Assembly: GCF_029269835.1 (NCBI RefSeq)
Contig: NZ_JARJBB010000012.1
Location: 121,110-185,109 of the forward strand
DNA length: 64,000 bases
DNA from: Streptomyces tropicalis
GTDB lineage: Bacteria; Actinomycetota; Actinomycetes; Streptomycetales; Streptomycetaceae
Direction of reading: 5' to 3'
A model generated the notes under the pieces. The model was not told where the DNA came from, did no database searches, and was given only the letters and a program-made list of their open reading frames with translations. A program made the translations under genes and the position numbers. The stretch's first letter is position 1; each line of letters begins with the position of its first letter. Below, piece after piece: positions 22,949 to 31,699 of this stretch.

Positions 22949-25558
22949 ATGGCATCGCGGCTGCTCGCCGACTGGGCGCTGTGGGGCAAGGAACCCCGCA
23001 GCACCAGCGGATACCGGATCCTCGCCGCATGCCCGCCCGACCGCGGCGACGAGTTCAACACCGCCATCCTCCACTGGTCGCCGGGCACCCCGACGCCAGG
23101 CGACCGGCTCCCGTGGATCACCATCGGCTGCGGGCGGACCCCGGACGGGACCGGCACCGTCGGGGTGTTCCTCCTCGACGACACGCCGGCCGTCGACCAC
23201 ACCCACCGCACGATCTACCGGATCAGCCACTTCGCCGTGCCCGTCGCGGACGCCGGCGCGGCCGGCGTCGGCTGGTACGGTCTGGCCCGGGCGGCCCTCG
23301 ACGCGGCCGGCCGGCTCACGGAGACCGGGGCCGCACCCGCCGAACTGGTCCTCGACGCCGACGACCTGCTGCTCACCCGCGTCGGGAGACAGGTCACGGC
23401 CAGGGTGTCCAAGGGCACCCACTGGCTCGCGGCCGCCGCGGCCCATCTGCTGGACGGTCCGGTGGCGGTGACCGGCGACCACTACGAGGCGCTGGAGCTG
23501 CTGGAGGTCCTGGACTGCGTGGCGGCCCTGCTGCCGTACGGGATGCGCCACTCGCTGTCCGCCGCCACGAGCACCTCCTCCGGCTCCGAGGTGCCGATGC
23601 GCCTGTACTGGGGCACGGACGACTCCCCGGGTGTGGCGAGCCTCGCCTGGAACGGCGAACTCCCGGACCTGGGCGCGCTGTCCGCGCCCGCCCGCACCTA
23701 TCACGATCTGCTCGTCGGGAACTGGACGCAGCACGGGGGACCTGCCGTCCTGCGCCACCTGGCCGAGGCCCGGGAACCCCTGGACGTCACCGCGCCGGAC
23801 GCGCACGCGCGGGCCGTGGACGTGCTCACCCGGCTCGATCCCGGCCTCGCGACCGTCCAGGAGGTCCGGGAGGGGCGCGAGGTGGACCGTGAACGGATCG
23901 ACCTGGCGCTGCGCCGGCCGGGGATCGACCCCGGGTCCGTCGCCGTGCTCGCCGGGCGCAGGATCGCGGAGGGCTCCGGCGACATGGGCGCCCTGGCGGC
24001 CCACCTCGGGGCGCCCGAGGTGTCGCAGCCCGTGCGCGCCCGGCTCATCGAGGATCTCCTCGCCGGGCGGACCGACGCGGCCCGGGCGGCCTTCGAGAGC
24101 CTGCGCGAGGCGACTCCGGACACCCGGGCGGGACTGCGGCCCCTGGACGAGGTGCTCGCCTTCGTCGTCACCGAGATCCTGGACCACTCCGCCCAGGACG
24201 GCCCGGAGCCGGTGACCGGGCAACTGCTGCCCTCCGTCGCCCCGTTCACGGAGGGGACGATGAACGACTTCACGCTGTCCCTGCTGCGCACCGTGCCCGG
24301 CCTCGCCGACCGCCTGCTCCAGGCCCTGTACGCCGGTCCGGACCCGGCCGGGCCGGTCCTCGCCTGGCTGCGTTGGCTCGGTGACGGCGCGGCCCCCGAG
24401 GCCGAGGGGAGCCCGGAACTGGCGCCGCTGTCCCGGCTGCTGAGCCTGGGGGCCTGCCCGCCCGAGGTGGACCGCAAGTGGGCCGAGCACCACCCGGAGA
24501 CGGCCGCACGGCTGCTCGCGGCGGCGGCCGCCTGCGGGCACGCGCACCCTCTCCTGCGGGAGCCCGAGCTGTTCCACGGGCTCGTTGCCTGCGTGGCGCG
24601 GTCCGCCGGGGCGGACCCGGCCGGGGACCCGGCGCAGGAGCTGCTGCGCCGGGCCCTGGACCGGTCGCCCGGACCGGTGCAGCCGGACTCCGCGGCCCGC
24701 TGGGACGTGCTGTGCGCGCTGGCCGGACTGCCGCCGACCGGCTTCCTCACCCTGGCCACCCTGCCGGAACTGCCGGGATCCGGCGGCACGAACGGCCGCG
24801 TCGGCGCCTACGCCGCGGTCCTCAGCGCGGCACTCGAGTCCCGCCCGCTGCGCCGGCACCGCGAGTCCGTCGCGGAACTTCTGCTGCAGGACCTGCTGTC
24901 GGTGGACACGGAGACCGGCGCCGGACCCGACCAGGCCGCACGGGACCTCACCCACCACCTCCTCGACGGGCGCGAGCCGTACGCGCGGATCGTCCGCGAG
25001 GCGGTGGACCGCCTCGCCACCGGCACCCCGCACTGGAAGGAGACCGAGGCGGACCAGCGGTGGCTCGCACGGCTGGCGCAGCGCCTGCCGTCCCTGCGGC
25101 CCGCGCTCGCCGTCCGCGCGGTGCACCGCGCCGCCGCCCACGCCGGAGGCACACGCGAGGAGTGCCGGAGCCTGGCCGCCGGGGCGTACGAGGCCCGCCG
25201 GGCCGGCGCCGGGGACGACGCGCTGTGCGCGGCCCTCGCCCCGTGGGCGGCGCGCGCCGAGCCCGGCGGCCGCATTCTCGCCCTCCTCGACGCCTACCAC
25301 CGGACCTGGGAGTCGTACACCGGCCGGGGCCGCGCGGACGAGGAACGGGATCACCTGGAGCTGGCGTTCGCCCACGGCGCCGCCCCCGATGCCTGGCTCG
25401 ACTACCGCGACCACGCCGTCCGGGAGCTGTCCGCGCGGCGGGCGGACTGCACCCTGAAGATCGACGCGCTGCAGAGCGAACGGTCGCAGTGCGACCGGGA
25501 GATCGACCGTCTGCGCCGGCTCGACCACGCCACCGCCCACGCCCGCGCCCGCACCTGA
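22949..25558 (+). CDS. GTPase-associated protein 1 (GAP1)-like protein
   Basis: A large 869-residue protein without signal peptide or obvious enzyme motif. The N-terminal region (SGYRILAACPPDRGDEFNTA, HWSPGTPTPGDRLPWITIGC, then LPYGMRHSLSAATSTSSGSE around residues 190-215) resembles the GAP1 N-terminal domain. The middle and C-terminal parts are long alpha-helical repeats rich in Leu/Ala/Arg, consistent with GAP1-M and GAP1-C modules. The final 40 residues form a heptad-like coiled coil (LKIDALQSERSQCDREIDRL). GAP1 proteins are known only from comparative genomics, where they accompany a GTPase and are predicted to couple nucleotide hydrolysis to an effector. AGAGAGGA precedes ATG 22949. Assignment is from memory of family features and needs a profile search. 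Confidence 0.62.
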   Translation: MASRLLADWALWGKEPRSTSGYRILAACPPDRGDEFNTAILHWSPGTPTPGDRLPWITIGCGRTPDGTGTVGVFLLDDTPAVDHTHRTIYRISHFAVPVADAGAAGVGWYGLARAALDAAGRLTETGAAPAELVLDADDLLLTRVGRQVTARVSKGTHWLAAAAAHLLDGPVAVTGDHYEALELLEVLDCVAALLPYGMRHSLSAATSTSSGSEVPMRLYWGTDDSPGVASLAWNGELPDLGALSAPARTYHDLLVGNWTQHGGPAVLRHLAEAREPLDVTAPDAHARAVDVLTRLDPGLATVQEVREGREVDRERIDLALRRPGIDPGSVAVLAGRRIAEGSGDMGALAAHLGAPEVSQPVRARLIEDLLAGRTDAARAAFESLREATPDTRAGLRPLDEVLAFVVTEILDHSAQDGPEPVTGQLLPSVAPFTEGTMNDFTLSLLRTVPGLADRLLQALYAGPDPAGPVLAWLRWLGDGAAPEAEGSPELAPLSRLLSLGACPPEVDRKWAEHHPETAARLLAAAAACGHAHPLLREPELFHGLVACVARSAGADPAGDPAQELLRRALDRSPGPVQPDSAARWDVLCALAGLPPTGFLTLATLPELPGSGGTNGRVGAYAAVLSAALESRPLRRHRESVAELLLQDLLSVDTETGAGPDQAARDLTHHLLDGREPYARIVREAVDRLATGTPHWKETEADQRWLARLAQRLPSLRPALAVRAVHRAAAHAGGTREECRSLAAGAYEARRAGAGDDALCAALAPWAARAEPGGRILALLDAYHRTWESYTGRGRADEERDHLELAFAHGAAPDAWLDYRDHAVRELSARRADCTLKIDALQSERSQCDREIDRLRRLDHATAHARART

Positions 25559-25651
25559 GGGGCGGGCACCGCACCCCACGCCCCGCTCCCGGCCCGGCGG
25601 CCCGCCGCGGCCCGCAGCCCGCTCACGCACCTTCCAGGGGGACCGACACCC

Positions 25652-27235
25652 ATGCTCACCATCCGGGCGGCGGCGCACCGCGCCGTGCTGCTCACCCTCA
25701 CCGTCCTGTTCGCCGTCTGCGCCGCCCCGCCCGCCGTCGCCGCGGACCCGCCGGTGTCACGCGACACGGTCTACCGCTCGCTCAAGGTCGACGACGTGCC
25801 GGCCGCCTACGTCGTCCTCGTCGACGTGTCCAGTTCCATGCAGGACCGCGGCCCCGACGGCGTACCGCTCTACACGACCGTGAAGAGGCGGCTCGCCGAC
25901 TTCCTGACGTCGCTGACGCCCGCGGACCAGGTGGCCGTGGTGACGTTCGGGCGGGCGACCAGTGTCGTGCACCCGATGTCCCCGGCGAACCGCACCGGCG
26001 ACCTGTTCGCCAAGGAACTCCCCTCCTCCGCAGGGGAGTCGGCGAGCGATCACGGGGCAGCCCTGGACGCCGCCGCCGACCAGCTCGACCGCAGCACGGC
26101 ACCCGTCGGCGCGGTCCTGATGCTCACCGACGGCGCGGTCAACGCGCCGGGCAGCCCGTACGCCCGGCTCGGCAGCCCCGCCTGGAAGCAGCTCAAGCAG
26201 CGCTTCGACACGCTGGGTTCGCACCGCAGGCTGATGGGTTACGGGCTGCCGCTCGCCCAGGGCACCGGCGTCTCCGAGGTGCTCGGCAGCGCCTTCGGCG
26301 CCCCCCGCATCCTCCCCGTCGACCCCACCGCGCTCGGCTCCCAGCTCAGCGCCGCCAAGGACCAGGTCCGCACGCAGAAGGCCCTGACGCTGCTGCGCGC
26401 CGACCGGAACGCGGCCGTCGGCGTCACGGTCGCCGGTGCGGGGGTGGGTGCGGCCCGCGACGGGCACGTCGGCGTCGCGACCGGCGGCGGCACCGGCACC
26501 CGCACCCGGACCCTGGAGGTCACCCTGACCTCGCGGGCACGGCACGTCCCGCTGACGGTGCGTCTGACGTCCGCCGACGCCTCCGGAGCGACCCTGACGG
26601 CACCGGGCGGGCCGGTGACACTGGAGCCGGGGCGCAGCCGCACCGTGCGGGTGACGCTGACCTGGCAGCAGGACCCGGAGTTCGCGCTGATCCCCGGCGA
26701 CGGCGACTTCCGCGCCGGCGTGGGCGTCCGGACCGTGGTCGGGTCCCCGTGGACGTCCACCGTGCGCGGCTCCCTCGGCGACGCGGCGTTCTCCCCGGGC
26801 CGGTCCACCGTCACCCTTCTCGACCTGCGCGGGACGGTGCCCGGCCGCACTCCCGGCTGGCTGTACCCGCTGGTGCTGCTGGTCCTGCTGCTGGGCGGTG
26901 CGGCGGCCCGGGCCGCCCACCGGCGGCGCCACCCGGAGCTGTCCGGGTTCCTGGTCGTCACCGACCTGCGGTCCGGCGAGCGGCAGACGATGCCGCTGCG
27001 CGGCCGGGAGGTCGTCCAGGACACGGACGCGGGCGAGGTGCGGGCCCGCGTCACGGTGTGCGGCCGGCAGGAGGCGGGACGCCTGGTGCTGGTCCTGCGG
27101 TGCGACCGTGAGGCCCCCCGGCCGGGCGGCGAGCGGCTGAGGGACTCCGGCACGTGCGAGCTCGGCAAGTCGACCGTGCTGTGCGGCATCGGCTTCTCGC
27201 ACGAGACGGAGAGTCAGTCCGCCGTGCTGCGGTGA
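25652..27235 (+). CDS. Secreted, membrane-anchored vWA domain protein
   Basis: A 527-residue protein. A signal peptide (AVLLTLTVLFAVCAAPPAVAA) precedes a von Willebrand A domain (about residues 50-235) with an intact MIDAS motif DVSSSM and supporting VVTFGRA, SDHGAALDAAADQL and VLMLTDGAVNAPGS. A beta-sandwich region follows (about 300-390). One membrane helix (WLYPLVLLVLLLGGAAARAA, about 407-426) is followed by RRR and a roughly 100-residue cytosolic tail containing a strand-rich, FHA-like or ubiquitin-like segment. The vWA domain thus faces outside while the tail faces the GTPase/GAP1 partners. Expected role is metal-dependent binding of a protein ligand. The kinase gene begins 58 bases downstream; AGGGGGA precedes ATG 25652. 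Confidence 0.8.
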   Translation: MLTIRAAAHRAVLLTLTVLFAVCAAPPAVAADPPVSRDTVYRSLKVDDVPAAYVVLVDVSSSMQDRGPDGVPLYTTVKRRLADFLTSLTPADQVAVVTFGRATSVVHPMSPANRTGDLFAKELPSSAGESASDHGAALDAAADQLDRSTAPVGAVLMLTDGAVNAPGSPYARLGSPAWKQLKQRFDTLGSHRRLMGYGLPLAQGTGVSEVLGSAFGAPRILPVDPTALGSQLSAAKDQVRTQKALTLLRADRNAAVGVTVAGAGVGAARDGHVGVATGGGTGTRTRTLEVTLTSRARHVPLTVRLTSADASGATLTAPGGPVTLEPGRSRTVRVTLTWQQDPEFALIPGDGDFRAGVGVRTVVGSPWTSTVRGSLGDAAFSPGRSTVTLLDLRGTVPGRTPGWLYPLVLLVLLLGGAAARAAHRRRHPELSGFLVVTDLRSGERQTMPLRGREVVQDTDAGEVRARVTVCGRQEAGRLVLVLRCDREAPRPGGERLRDSGTCELGKSTVLCGIGFSHETESQSAVLR

Positions 27236-27293
27236 CATGCCGACAGACCGACACAGCGACACACCGAGACCGCCGTACGGAGAGGACGCCGCC

Positions 27294-29339
27294 ATGGTCA
27301 CGCCGCTGGATCCGGCCGTCGACCCGCCGGAGGCCGCGGGATTCAGGCTGCTGAGCAGACTGGGCACCGGCGGTTTCGGCACGGTCTACCTCGGCAGACG
27401 CCCGGGCGACCGGCACGGGCCCGACACCCTGGCCGCCGTGAAGCTCCTCAAGCGCGAGTTCACCGAGGACGCCCAGCACATGCAGCGCTTCCATCAGGAG
27501 AGCAAGGCACTGGAACGCTGCAAGGGGGCCCGCATCCCCGAGCTGCTCGCCCTGGACTTCGGGGCCGGGCGGCAGCCCACGCTGGCCACCCGCTTCATCC
27601 CCGGACTGTCGCTCTACCGCGTCCTGGAGGCCCACGGCGGTGCGCTGCCGCGGGACACGGTGCACACCGTCGCGGCCGAACTGGTCGACACCCTCAACAC
27701 CGCGCACCACAAGGGCCTGCTGCACCGGGACCTGCACCCGGGCAACATCCTGCTGACCCAGGACGGGCCGTGGATCATCGACTTCGGGCTGACCCGCATC
27801 CGCGGCCAGCGGGTGACGCTGACCCTGGACACGGTCATCGGGCATCCGCACTTCTGCGCCCCGGAGCAGATCCGCGGCCTGGCCAGGACGGGTTCCGCGA
27901 CCGACGTGTTCGGCATCGCCGGCATCGTGCTCCACGCCCTCACCGGGCACCCGCCGTACACCGGGGCGAGCGACGCCCGCGCCATGCTGATGCGCCGGGT
28001 CTCCGGAGGCGGACCCGACCTGTCCCGGCTGCCGGACGACCCGCTGGGCCGGCTGCTGCGCTCCTGCCTCGCGGAGGATCCGGCCGACCGCCCCCGTCTG
28101 GACGAGGTCGCCGAGGGCCTCGGACGGCCCGGCGCGCTGCGGCTGCCCGACGACGTCGTTCGCCTGCTCGCCGGCCACCGCGCGGGGCTGCGGGACCTGC
28201 TGGCCGGGGCGGGTGACGCCGCCGATCTCACGGTGCCCTTCCGGCCCGGGCGGCGCAGCTGGAGCGCGGACGTCGGGGACTGGCCGCAGAGCGTCGTGGC
28301 CGTCGAGGAGGGTCCGGTGGTGACCGCCGACGGCGACGGCACGGTGCGCTGGCTGGACCCGGGCTCCGGCCGGGAGCTGGACCGCCGCCCCGGCTTCACG
28401 GCGCCGGTGCGGCTGCGCGCGGACGGGGGCGTGCTGCTGGTGTGCGACGCGGCGGGGCGGCTGGAGTCGTGGGACGCCCGGGAGCGGAAGCCGTGGTGGG
28501 CGGCGGCCGCCGGCAGTCTCACCGGAGCGGGGGTGCTGCTGCGCGGGCAGAGCGTCTTCCTCGGCGACGACGCCGGACGGCTGCACCACTTCGACGCGGT
28601 CACCCGCCGCGTCTGGTGGCACTCCGCACCGGTCACCGACGCCTCGGGGGCCCCCGCGGTGCCCGTCGCCGCGGGGGCCCGGCACGTGTACCTGTCGGCC
28701 GCACGGGGCCTGGAACTGCTCGCCGTCGACGAGGAGGACGGGGCGGTGTGCTGGGAGAAGCCCGCGCGGCTGCCGGCGCCGGTCCTCGCGCCGCCGCTGC
28801 CGCTGGACGACGCGGTGGTGGTCGCGGACGGCGACGGCGGGCTGCGCCGCCTGGCGGCGGCCGACGGCTCCGTGCTGTGGGAGGCGGTGCTCGGCGCACC
28901 CGTGGCGGCAGCGCCGGTGCGGGTGTCCGGCACGGTGGTCGTGGCGGACACGGCGGGCACCGTGCACTGCCACGCGGCCGCGACCGGCGAGCGGATCTGG
29001 CGGGCCCCGTACGGCACGCACGAGGAGTTCTTCGCCCTCTGCGCCGACGGCACGACGGTCTACGCGGGCGGGTGGAGCGGACGGCTGCAACTGCTCGACG
29101 CCCGGGGCGGGACGTCGCTGCAGAGCTTCGACCTCGGCGGGCAGATCCTCGCCGTGGCCGCCGCCCCGGGCGGCCGGGCCGTGCTCGCCGCGTCGTCCGG
29201 CGGCACCCTGCACGCGCTGCCGGCCGCCGCCGCCCCGGCCACCGTCCCACCGGCGGCCGGGGCTCCGGCCACCACGGCCCCGGCCGCGGGCCCGCCGTCC
29301 GGCCCGGACAGCCCGGAGCGGCCGGGGCCGGGGCCGTGA
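27294..29339 (+). CDS. Cytosolic protein kinase with C-terminal PQQ-type beta-propeller
   Basis: ATG 27294 is preferred because GGAGAGGA lies 7 bases upstream; it gives 681 residues. Kinase domain (about 18-280): glycine loop GTGGFGTVYLG, Lys50 in AAVKLLK, catalytic loop HRDLHPGN (Asp146, with His148 replacing the usual Lys), Asp163 in IDFGLTRI, and an activation region GHPHFCAPEQ. A C-terminal domain (about 310-645) has repeating blades GTVRWLDPGSGRELD, GRLESWDARERKPWW, GRLHHFDAVTRRVWW, GGLRRLAAADGSVLW and GTVHCHAAATGERIW, a PQQ-like propeller. The tail is Ala/Pro-rich. No membrane segment is present, unlike PknB-type kinases. As last gene of the cluster it probably regulates, or responds to, the GTPase/GAP1 complex. 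Confidence 0.85.
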   Translation: MVTPLDPAVDPPEAAGFRLLSRLGTGGFGTVYLGRRPGDRHGPDTLAAVKLLKREFTEDAQHMQRFHQESKALERCKGARIPELLALDFGAGRQPTLATRFIPGLSLYRVLEAHGGALPRDTVHTVAAELVDTLNTAHHKGLLHRDLHPGNILLTQDGPWIIDFGLTRIRGQRVTLTLDTVIGHPHFCAPEQIRGLARTGSATDVFGIAGIVLHALTGHPPYTGASDARAMLMRRVSGGGPDLSRLPDDPLGRLLRSCLAEDPADRPRLDEVAEGLGRPGALRLPDDVVRLLAGHRAGLRDLLAGAGDAADLTVPFRPGRRSWSADVGDWPQSVVAVEEGPVVTADGDGTVRWLDPGSGRELDRRPGFTAPVRLRADGGVLLVCDAAGRLESWDARERKPWWAAAAGSLTGAGVLLRGQSVFLGDDAGRLHHFDAVTRRVWWHSAPVTDASGAPAVPVAAGARHVYLSAARGLELLAVDEEDGAVCWEKPARLPAPVLAPPLPLDDAVVVADGDGGLRRLAAADGSVLWEAVLGAPVAAAPVRVSGTVVVADTAGTVHCHAAATGERIWRAPYGTHEEFFALCADGTTVYAGGWSGRLQLLDARGGTSLQSFDLGGQILAVAAAPGGRAVLAASSGGTLHALPAAAAPATVPPAAGAPATTAPAAGPPSGPDSPERPGPGP

Positions 29340-29361
29340 GCCGTGGACGGCGCGGGTCCCG

Positions 29362-30954
29362 TCAGCCGTCCTGGCCGGCCGCTCCCCCGGCGGCCGGGGC
29401 CCCGAGCACGGCCATGGCCGCGTTGTGCCCCGGCACCCCGCTGACGCCGCCGCCGCGGACCGCGCCCGCGCCACAGAGCAGGACGTTGCGCTGAGCCGTC
29501 TCCACGCCCCAGCGGCCGGTGTCCTCGGAGGCGTACGGCCAGCTCAGCGCGCGGTGGAAGATGTTGCCGCCGGGCAGTCGCAGGTCCCGCTCCAGGTCCA
29601 GCGGGGTCTTGGCCTCGATGCAGGGCCGGCCGTCCGCGTCGGTCGCCAGGCAGTCGGCGAGCGGCTCGGCGAGGTGGACCTCGAGCTGCGCCAGGGTCGC
29701 CTTCAGCAGTTCCTCCCGCGCACCGTCGTTGTCGCGCGCGAAGAGCCGGGCGGGGGCGTGCAGGCCGAAGAGGGTCAGCGTCTGGTAGCCCTGCTCCACC
29801 AGGTCGGGGCCGAGGATGCTGGGGTCGGTCAGTGAGTGGCAGTAGATCTCGGACGGCGGTGCGGAGGGCAGCGCGCCGGCGGCGGCCTGCGCGTGCGCGG
29901 CGGCCAACTGCTCGTAGCCCTCGGCGATGTGGAAGGTGCCGGCGAACGCGTCGCGCGGGTCGACGGAGGTGTCCCGCAGCCGGGGCAGCCTCTTGAGCAG
30001 CATGTTCACCTTGAGCTGGGCGCCCTCGGCGGGCTGCGGGGGTGCGGCGCCGGTGAGCTCGGCCAGCGCCTGCGGCGAGGCGTTCACCAGGACGTGCCGC
30101 GCGCCGACGGTGGCCTCGGTGTCCCCGGTCCGGTAGGTCACCTCGGCGGTGTCGCCGTCGGTGGCGATGCGGACCGCCTCGTGGCCGGTGGCGAGCACGG
30201 CACCGGCCCGGCGGGCGGCGTCCGCGAGGGCGTCGGTGACGGCGCCCATGCCGCCCACGGGCACGTCCCAGTCACCGGTGCCGCCGCCGATGACGTGGTA
30301 GAGGAAGCAGCGGTTCTGCTCCAGGGAGGGGTCGTGGGCGTCGGCGAAGGTGCCGATGAGCGCGTCGGTGAGGACGACCCCGCGCACGAGGTCGTCGGCG
30401 AAGCGGTCCTCGACGGCGGCGCCGATGGGCTCCTCGAACAGGATCCGCCAGGCGTCCTCGTCGTCGACGCGGCGGCGCAGTTCCTCACGCGTGGGCAGGG
30501 GTTCGGTGAGGGTGGGGAAGACCCGGCGGGCGAGTCGGCCGGTCATGCCGTAGAAGCGCTGCCAGGACTCGTACTCGCGGTCGGATCCGGTCAGCCGGGC
30601 GAAGGCCTCGCGGGTGCGCTCCTCGCCGCGGCCGACGAGCAGTCCGGTGGCGCGGCCGGCCCGCTCCACGGGCGTGTACGAGGAGACGGTGCGGCTGCTG
30701 AGCCGGATGTCCAGGTCCAGGTCCCGCACGATCTTCTGCGGCAGCAGGCTGACCAGGTAGGAGTACCGGGACAGCCGGGCGTCCACGCCGGCGAAGGGCC
30801 GGGTGGAGATCGCGGCGCCGCCGGTGTGGTCCAGCCGTTCCAGCACCAGCACCGACCGGCCGGCGCGTGCCAGGTAGGCGGCCGCGACCAGCCCGTTGTG
30901 CCCACCGCCGACGATGACGGCGTCGTACGTCCCGTGTCCCTGAAGTGCGGTCAT
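29362..30954 (-). CDS. Phytoene desaturase-family FAD-dependent oxidoreductase
   Basis: The protein of about 530 residues belongs to the CrtI/PYROXD2-like amine-oxidase-fold flavoproteins. The N-terminal dinucleotide-binding motif is YDAVIVGGGHNGLVAAAYLA with the ELR-type helix ending VLVLERLDHTGGAA, and the C-terminal FAD motif is NVLLCGAGAVRGGGVSGVPG. No carotenoid genes are nearby, so the substrate is unknown; many such proteins are not carotenoid desaturases. Start ATG 30954 is chosen with AAGGA just upstream. An in-frame GTG at 30969 is possible and would add a TTA second codon. It converges with the kinase gene of the GAP1-like cluster (22 bases apart). Confidence 0.85.
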   Translation of the reverse strand: MTALQGHGTYDAVIVGGGHNGLVAAAYLARAGRSVLVLERLDHTGGAAISTRPFAGVDARLSRYSYLVSLLPQKIVRDLDLDIRLSSRTVSSYTPVERAGRATGLLVGRGEERTREAFARLTGSDREYESWQRFYGMTGRLARRVFPTLTEPLPTREELRRRVDDEDAWRILFEEPIGAAVEDRFADDLVRGVVLTDALIGTFADAHDPSLEQNRCFLYHVIGGGTGDWDVPVGGMGAVTDALADAARRAGAVLATGHEAVRIATDGDTAEVTYRTGDTEATVGARHVLVNASPQALAELTGAAPPQPAEGAQLKVNMLLKRLPRLRDTSVDPRDAFAGTFHIAEGYEQLAAAHAQAAAGALPSAPPSEIYCHSLTDPSILGPDLVEQGYQTLTLFGLHAPARLFARDNDGAREELLKATLAQLEVHLAEPLADCLATDADGRPCIEAKTPLDLERDLRLPGGNIFHRALSWPYASEDTGRWGVETAQRNVLLCGAGAVRGGGVSGVPGHNAAMAVLGAPAAGGAAGQDG

Positions 30955-31051
30955 GGTCCTTGGTAACACGTGATGATCTAGGTCGGCCAGGGGTCGGCGG
31001 GAGCGGGTTCCGCTGCGGGCCGGCCGCCGCCCGCTCCGAACCGGGACGGCG

Positions 31052-31435
31052 TCAGGTCAGCGTGGACATGAAGTCCGTGCAGGCACGCGCGCAGGCCCGG
31101 CAGGACCGGGCCGTCTGCTCGGCGCCCGGGAAGCCGTCGAGGACCTGGGCGGTCTCCAGGCACACACTCCTGCACCACTCCAGCTGGACACGGACGGCGC
31201 CCTCGTCCTGGTCGTTCTGCTCGGAGAGCAACCGGCAGGTCGCGTCGCACACCTCCGCGCACAGGATGCCCTTGCGGCGGACCAGTTCCGGACGGCCGTC
31301 GCCGCCCGGATCCACCGCGCTCGCCCGCAGCGCACAGGCGCGGGCGCACTCCGAGCACGCCTGGGCGCAGGCGAATCGGTCCTCCAGGAAGCGGACGAGT
31401 TCCTGTTGCGACGTCGTCGACGGCGATGTACCCAC
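31052..31435 (-). CDS. Cysteine-rich four-helix-bundle protein (copper-storage-like, DUF326)
   Basis: A 127-residue protein with 12 cysteines arranged as CxxxC/CxxC pairs along four predicted helices: FACAQACSECARACALR, ILCAEVCDATCRLL, EWCRSVCLETAQ and RSCRACARACTDF. This is the pattern of the cytosolic copper-storage proteins (Csp3-like), often mis-named ferredoxin. Such proteins bind many Cu(I) ions along a tube of thiolates. GTG 31435 is the only plausible start before a very Arg-rich frame. The divergent neighbour encodes a membrane protein with a His/Asp-rich tail. No classical CsoR operator was seen upstream. Confidence 0.8.
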   Translation of the reverse strand: MGTSPSTTSQQELVRFLEDRFACAQACSECARACALRASAVDPGGDGRPELVRRKGILCAEVCDATCRLLSEQNDQDEGAVRVQLEWCRSVCLETAQVLDGFPGAEQTARSCRACARACTDFMSTLT

Positions 31436-31699
31436 ACCGCGCGGGTTGCCGGTGCCGCGCCCCGTCAAACCCCGCCCGGACGAGGTTCCGCGACGGGCGC
31501 GGCGGTGCGCGCCGGTCCGCGGTCCGCGCGGGGTGCCCCGGGTGCGGCGGCCCGGCGGCGCCGGGATGATGGGGATGCGCGGCCGCGCATCCGGCCGGTT
31601 CGGCCGGGCCCCGAGAGGAGGCGCCGTCGGCATGTCACGCCCGTCCCGCCCGACACCGGCGCCCCCCGTCCGGGGCGGCGGGCACCCGCGGCGGCGGCG

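Noticed and set aside
22352..25678. 1108-codon leftward frame opposite the GAP1-like gene
   Set aside because: It is a Gly/Arg/Val-rich shadow with no motif or ribosome binding site; the rightward frame has a good start, operon context and recognisable segments.
29362..30954. Carotenoid biosynthesis assignment
   Set aside because: The flavoprotein is CrtI-like, but no crtB, crtE or other carotenoid gene is in the window, so only the family is claimed.
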